DNA from: Fasciolopsis buskii | Lineage: Eukaryota; Platyhelminthes; Trematoda; Plagiorchiida; Fasciolidae | DNA length: 64,000 bases | Assembly (NCBI GenBank): GCA_008360955.1 | Contig: LUCM01004817.1 | Coordinates: 224,953 to 288,952, forward strand | Reading direction: 5' to 3' | Part shown: one piece after another, positions 59,812 through 64,000 of the stretch | How the letters are laid out: each line of letters opens with the position of its first letter | Numbering within the stretch: the first letter of the stretch is position 1 | The notes under the pieces: model-generated | Database searches by the model: none | The model's input: only the letters and a program-made list of their open reading frames with translations | Told to the model about the DNA's origin: nothing | Made by a program: the position numbers and the translations under genes

Positions 59812-61263
59812 GTACCTTAGTGTATTACGTGATGGTTCAGGAGCTGATTGGGCTGTGCTATGTTTACATAGGTGTCCTGTTTTTATCCGCTTGTTCTTCA
59901 CTCTTGTCAGTCCCAAATATTCCAGGAAGAAAATCTCCGTGGTTCAAACTAACCTGCGCTGATTTATTTAGAAACTTATTATAACATAGCTTTCCAGTTT
60001 GCCATAGGAAACAATTTTCCAAAACCTAACTTTTCACTCGTCTTACACGAAGGGTTTGTCTTCAGAAAAATCAGGTAGCTTGTGTACAATGTATCAACCG
60101 TATCAATTATACTATAGTATTGAGACGATTAGGATTGGATTTATCATTCCTGGGTTGCGTTGAAAAACTCATTTTTCTACTCATGCTATTTATAGTTGAC
60201 AAACGCGATCGATTCTTGCCACCATATGCTTCTAAACGTTGACCTACTGCCACAAACATATACACGTATGACTGAAAGGTTTAAGGCTTTGGTTGCCAAA
60301 TCTGGCACAATGCTACTGATTTTGGTATACATTTGTTTACCTTTCATCCAGTATGATGCATGCTATCATATTTATTTTCATTTTCTCTGTTGTAAGATAG
60401 CTGACATGCTTGCCAGATCTTTTCTAATTATGCTTCCTGTGCATTAAAGCTCAGATGTGCGCACCGCTTTAAGAAGGTCGCCCTCACCATAAGCCAGGCT
60501 ATCCAGGACCACCACAGGAGCATACCGATGACCACAGTATCAGATTTGGATAGGGAGACAGGAGTGAAGCAATTCTGAACGACCAGTTATTAGCTATCTT
60601 GAGGCAGGAAAGCCAAAATAGAGACAGTAGTAACCAAAAGATGGATTGTTCGAAGGCAAAGCAACCAATCATTGGCTGCTAACAATAAGGTCCATCGACT
60701 TAGAGAAATTAAGAGTTCTTCAATGCAACTAGAAACATTTAGCTATTCAGACTGGGTCACAGCTAAGCAAAACTGACCACTTACAAAATGCGATTCCGGA
60801 AAACCGTCAACTTATTGACACCAAATGAAGGAATTACATTTATGCAAGTCTTGTTCTTGAAAATATGCTAAGTCATTCTACCAATACACCTGTGCTCGGT
60901 ATCTTCTGCCCCGGTTCAGTGAAGGAAATTTTCACACTCTTCTTCTTTGCTTGCTAGCTTTTGCGTGATCACGAATTACTTTTTGAATAAATGTGACTGT
61001 AACCAATACAAACCGAACGAAAACCTGATTTCATGGTTATATTTTTCGAAGGGCTTGCTTGTACAAAAGTCCATCAGTAGTATTGAATTACCTTTATCAG
61101 TGCTCAGATTTCCATCCGCACAATCTGTAGGCCAAAAATGGTCACGGTGTTCGTTATCGATTTCATGGTCGTGGCGAACTTGATCTATCTTGGCGGAATG
61201 CATGTGTACGTTTTGTTGAATAACTGCATTTAGACGACGTTGGCTCCGTTCAGAACACCACGA
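59812..61263. other. No supported gene
   Basis: A plus-strand segment at 60196-60322 and a minus-strand segment at 60976-61272 are open but have no clear splice pair or family. Otherwise unremarkable. Confidence 0.3.
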
Positions 61264-61356
61264 ATGCCCCATGCTGTGAAATCTTTGGTTTTGTTAGTTT
61301 TTTTTTCGGCAATTATAGGCCATATGACGATCATATACGCTAACTGGTTCATTACG
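61264..61356 (+). CDS. Possible signal-peptide exon
   Basis: An ATG at 61264 opens 31 codons to a weak donor ATTACG|GTTAGT, phase 0. The peptide MPHAVKSLVLLVFFSAIIGH has a short positively charged start and a hydrophobic core, followed by MTIIYANWFIT. That is the shape of a signal peptide or anchor. The hydrophobic core comes partly from a poly-T tract, so chance is a serious alternative. The frame continues past the donor for about 50 more codons into GT-rich sequence. Confidence 0.15.
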
Positions 61357-61841
61357 GTTAGTTTGTATTCCGGTCGTCTCGACCGCTTGGACCATACCAA
61401 GACAGTGCGCCAAAGTTCAAAGACATTGCGGCTCAGCAACAATTGGTGCACATGTGCATGTTTATGTGTATGTGCGTCCGTGCGCGCGTGTGTGTCTGTG
61501 CGTTGTGTATATGATCCAGCTGTGATAGCTTATGACGATTCACGTACTGCAAGCCTCATTACAGTCTTTGTAATGACTCTTTCCACTTAACAGCACTCTT
61601 TTTTGCGGCCGGGCATACGGGTGAGGACATCCGATCGGAAAATACGATGTGAGGAGTGTGCGGGTGAGGATGGACATTAATTGTCATGACTTTGGATAAG
61701 ACTAGCGAATATCTGCAATTGCATACCCATACTATGGACCGAAACAAATACAACCACGTTTGTTCCTCACTATGGTCTCTGTCAGGCCATTATTCACCAA
61801 TTCTGTTTGTTGCTTGAACAACAAACTTTGTTTGCATGCTT

Positions 61842-61842
61842 G

Positions 61843-61873
<31 letters not shown>
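61842..61873 (+). repeat. Compound (TA)n(TG)n microsatellite
   Basis: TATATATATATATATA followed by TG dinucleotides. Confidence 0.95.
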
Positions 61874-62011
61874 ATTGGCACACATCGGTACACTATAAAA
61901 TGTGCTCGTGTTATGTCCTTCAATGATGGGAGGAGAGGGTAAATGACTTTAGAGAGCGCAGTGCCCTAGATTGTGTAACACTTTGATAGCAAGTTCCGGC
62001 CCGTTCTCACA

Positions 62012-62015
<4 letters not shown>

Positions 62016-62049
<34 letters not shown>

Positions 62050-62055
62050 CACACA
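62016..62055 (+). repeat. (CA)n microsatellite
   Basis: About 40 bases of CA with one G substitution. Complementary to the GT run at 62194-62230. Confidence 0.95.
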
Positions 62056-62188
62056 ATAATTGATACTTGTGTATGATACGTTTATGGGCTCCGTTGATGG
62101 TGGCCGGCACTAGGCTGGTTCACATTCCATTAAATTTGAGTGTTTGTGGATTCGTTTTGCACTTTTCCCTCTTTCTCTCTCGTGCTCT

Positions 62189-62193
<5 letters not shown>

Positions 62194-62229
<36 letters not shown>

Positions 62230-62230
62230 T
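62194..62230 (+). repeat. (GT)n microsatellite
   Basis: Perfect GT run followed by ATGTGTGTTC. Lies about 140 nt after the CA run and can pair with it. Confidence 0.95.
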
Positions 62231-62709
62231 TCGTTCACATAAATGAGATGTGATTTAAAATTATTTGGCCCCATACAGACTGCGCAAGCGCGATTGTAGG
62301 TTCTCCGACGCTGGATAGTCATTCAAGGGAGATGTGGACCGATAAACTATGCTAAAAGGCGCCGAATGGCATCTCGTTAGACCTACCCAACTCAAACAAT
62401 TCTCGTCTAGGGTGTGAGAGTTCGAAATTGTAAAGAATGTTACTATTCTACACCAACAACTTTGTTCGATATGCCATTTACAATATGTTTAAACTATGAT
62501 GTTCGATATTGCACATGGACCCTTTTAGGAGAAAACTTGTAAATAACCGTCTGCTTCTTGATTCAACTTTAACGGAACGAAAGAAACAGAAAGACAGGAA
62601 ACTGGTCAGGTCATCACTATCCGCCCAGCGTTATGAACTAGTTTACGATCATTGAACGCCTGTCGAAACGCACCCAAGTGACCGAAGTCGCAAATAGCCT
62701 CAGCTGAGG
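62231..62709. other. No gene recognised
   Basis: No coding or structural signal seen. Confidence 0.4.
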
Positions 62710-63215
62710 AAGTCCTATGCACTCTTCTCTTGGCGGAGGGAGTTCTTAGTAGAATGCAAGGACAAAGGCAAACACTCGGCGCCCTCCACCGGGTTGACCG
62801 ACCATTGATAATCAGCCTGAGAGAACATAAGAAACACACGGCTGTGTATTCCCTGGCGTTCTTGGTGAAGGGGTCTACTGGGCGCCAAGGATATTTCGCA
62901 TGATCTGAACAATCACTCACCTGTCCCCAGTGGTTTATGTGACCCTCACACCGTCCTGCTGCCTTTTGATCAAGGGCTCGGGTAGGATCTGCAAAGTTGA
63001 CCCTTTACTTCGGTTATGGCAACCGGATAGTGGCAAGCCCGCAGACGACCCATGGATCCCGATGGATGACCGGTGATGCGGAGATGGGGACTAGAAGAAC
63101 TAACATATGCTGTGAACTGTACAGATTGTTTCCTTTTCTTTCTTCTTTTTCATTTATTGTTCTCCTCCCTCACCATGATTCCGATGGCATACTATCTGTA
63201 TTAAAATTTGTGCAA
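62710..63215 (+). repeat. Dispersed repeat family D, copy 2
   Basis: Counterpart of 2856-3372, same orientation, with the shared landmarks listed there, including TGGATCCCGATGGAT at 63051-63068 and CCATGATTCCGATGGCA near 63173. No hammerhead follows this copy. Confidence 0.6.
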
Positions 63216-63883
63216 TAGATATAATACGGAATAATGGACTAAAGTCCAGTGGCTTTACAGTTCAGGGAGACCGACCGAGAGGATAAAAGCCAGAAACTCG
63301 AATTCTGTGAATATAAACGTAACAAGGGTGGCTGACCCCTGGTTATATAGAGCTGAAACCAAAATAACATCCATAGAAAAGAGATAACCAAGGAAGTGCC
63401 CCACGATGACAAACTGTTGACCGGCCGAAATAACTTACGCTAAAATGGTACAACAATAATTTCAAATCTAAATGTGACTGCATCATTCAAATGTGACTTG
63501 GGTGGGAGTAAAAATTGTGTCTAACATCTTCCTAGAGTGCCGGGGGCTGCTTTAGCCAAGACAGGAATACAAAACAATATCCCGACGGGCATCCTTATTT
63601 CTGCTTGTTACACCGCAGTATGGTTGATACATTCACATTCGATTTTGACTCCCCATTCCTGATGTTCAAAGAATTTAAATTCGATCAAGAAGTTAAAAAT
63701 ATTGTTCTCTTGATGTGAACCTTTGACAGTGAGAACAGAATCTAACCGTATCTATGATCGCTCATTAGTATGAAATATCAATCATTGGACTGCGCTAAAT
63801 AATCAAACAAAAATCACTAGATATCCCCTGGCTTGGAGGAAGTAAGATTTGAATACGTATATGCGTACATGTATCCAGGCCTG
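63216..63883. other. No gene recognised
   Basis: Unremarkable AT-rich DNA up to the tetranucleotide array. Confidence 0.4.
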
Positions 63884-63983
63884 AATACATACATTCATAC
63901 ATACATACATACATACATACATACATACATACATACATACATACATACATACATACATACATACATACATACATACATACATA
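63884..63983 (+). repeat. (ACAT)n tetranucleotide microsatellite
   Basis: About 25 units, perfect except for one ATTC near the start; runs straight into adapter sequence at 63984. Confidence 0.95.
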
Positions 63984-64000
63984 AGATGTGTATAAGAGAC
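63984..64000 (+). other. Tn5/Nextera mosaic-end sequence (adapter contamination)
   Basis: AGATGTGTATAAGAGAC is identical to the first 17 of the 19 bases of the Tn5 mosaic end used in transposase-based libraries; the window ends before the last two (AG). Directly abuts the ACAT microsatellite. It is a library artefact, not genomic DNA. Confidence 0.9.

Noticed and set aside
1..64000. CRISPR arrays, bacterial operons, rRNA genes or prophage
   Set aside because: No regularly spaced direct repeats with unique spacers, no ribosome-binding sites before long frames and no rRNA-like sequence; the DNA is eukaryotic in character.

Overview
The window looks like non-coding-rich DNA from an intron-bearing eukaryote, most likely an invertebrate and possibly a parasitic flatworm of the fluke type. 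The evidence is the absence of long open frames, abundant dinucleotide microsatellites, many tRNA-derived SINE remnants, a non-LTR retrotransposon fragment of a type common in flukes, and hammerhead-ribozyme repeats of the Penelope-like/retrozyme kind. The organism call is inference; no host gene could be named.

Layout. 0-18.7 kb: mostly unique sequence with microsatellites, SINEs and a few candidate exons. These are a 5' coding exon running off the left edge (1-107, minus), a signal-anchor first exon with a TATA/CCAAT promoter behind it (11714-11917, minus) and a possible last exon (14814-15071, plus). 18.8-22.1 kb (block S1) recurs at 51.1-53.7 kb (S2). 23.6-35.3 kb (L1) recurs immediately as 35.3-46.3 kb (L2); the two differ mainly by one- or two-base indels and are separated by exactly 25 N. 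L1 ends at the sequence where L2 runs on into unique DNA, and L2 begins at the sequence where unique DNA runs into L1. This is what one gap filled twice by noisy long reads would look like, so about 11 kb of the window is probably redundant. 46.4-51.0 kb and 53.7-62.7 kb are cleaner unique DNA. They hold several exon-like open segments with good splice signals but no recognisable family, a truncated LINE at 55.4-56.1 kb, and more microsatellites. The last 17 bases match the Tn5/Nextera mosaic end, a library-adapter remnant.

The most interesting biology is a repeat family carrying a type I hammerhead ribozyme. A core with every conserved catalytic position is on the minus strand at 35651-35693. 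An indel-damaged version of the same site lies in L1, a core-mutated second ribozyme lies about 300 nt downstream, a 3'-half copy sits between TA microsatellites at 3387, and a decayed copy lies at 16.5 kb. Tandem ribozymes spaced about 300 nt apart fit a Penelope-like pseudo-LTR or a retrozyme-like monomer. Other points of note are inverted head-to-head SINE pairs, a perfect 12-bp hairpin at 59.5 kb and a G-rich insertion found in only one of the two L copies.

Candidate exons are reported with low confidence. They rest on open frames joined to consensus splice sites, not on homology.
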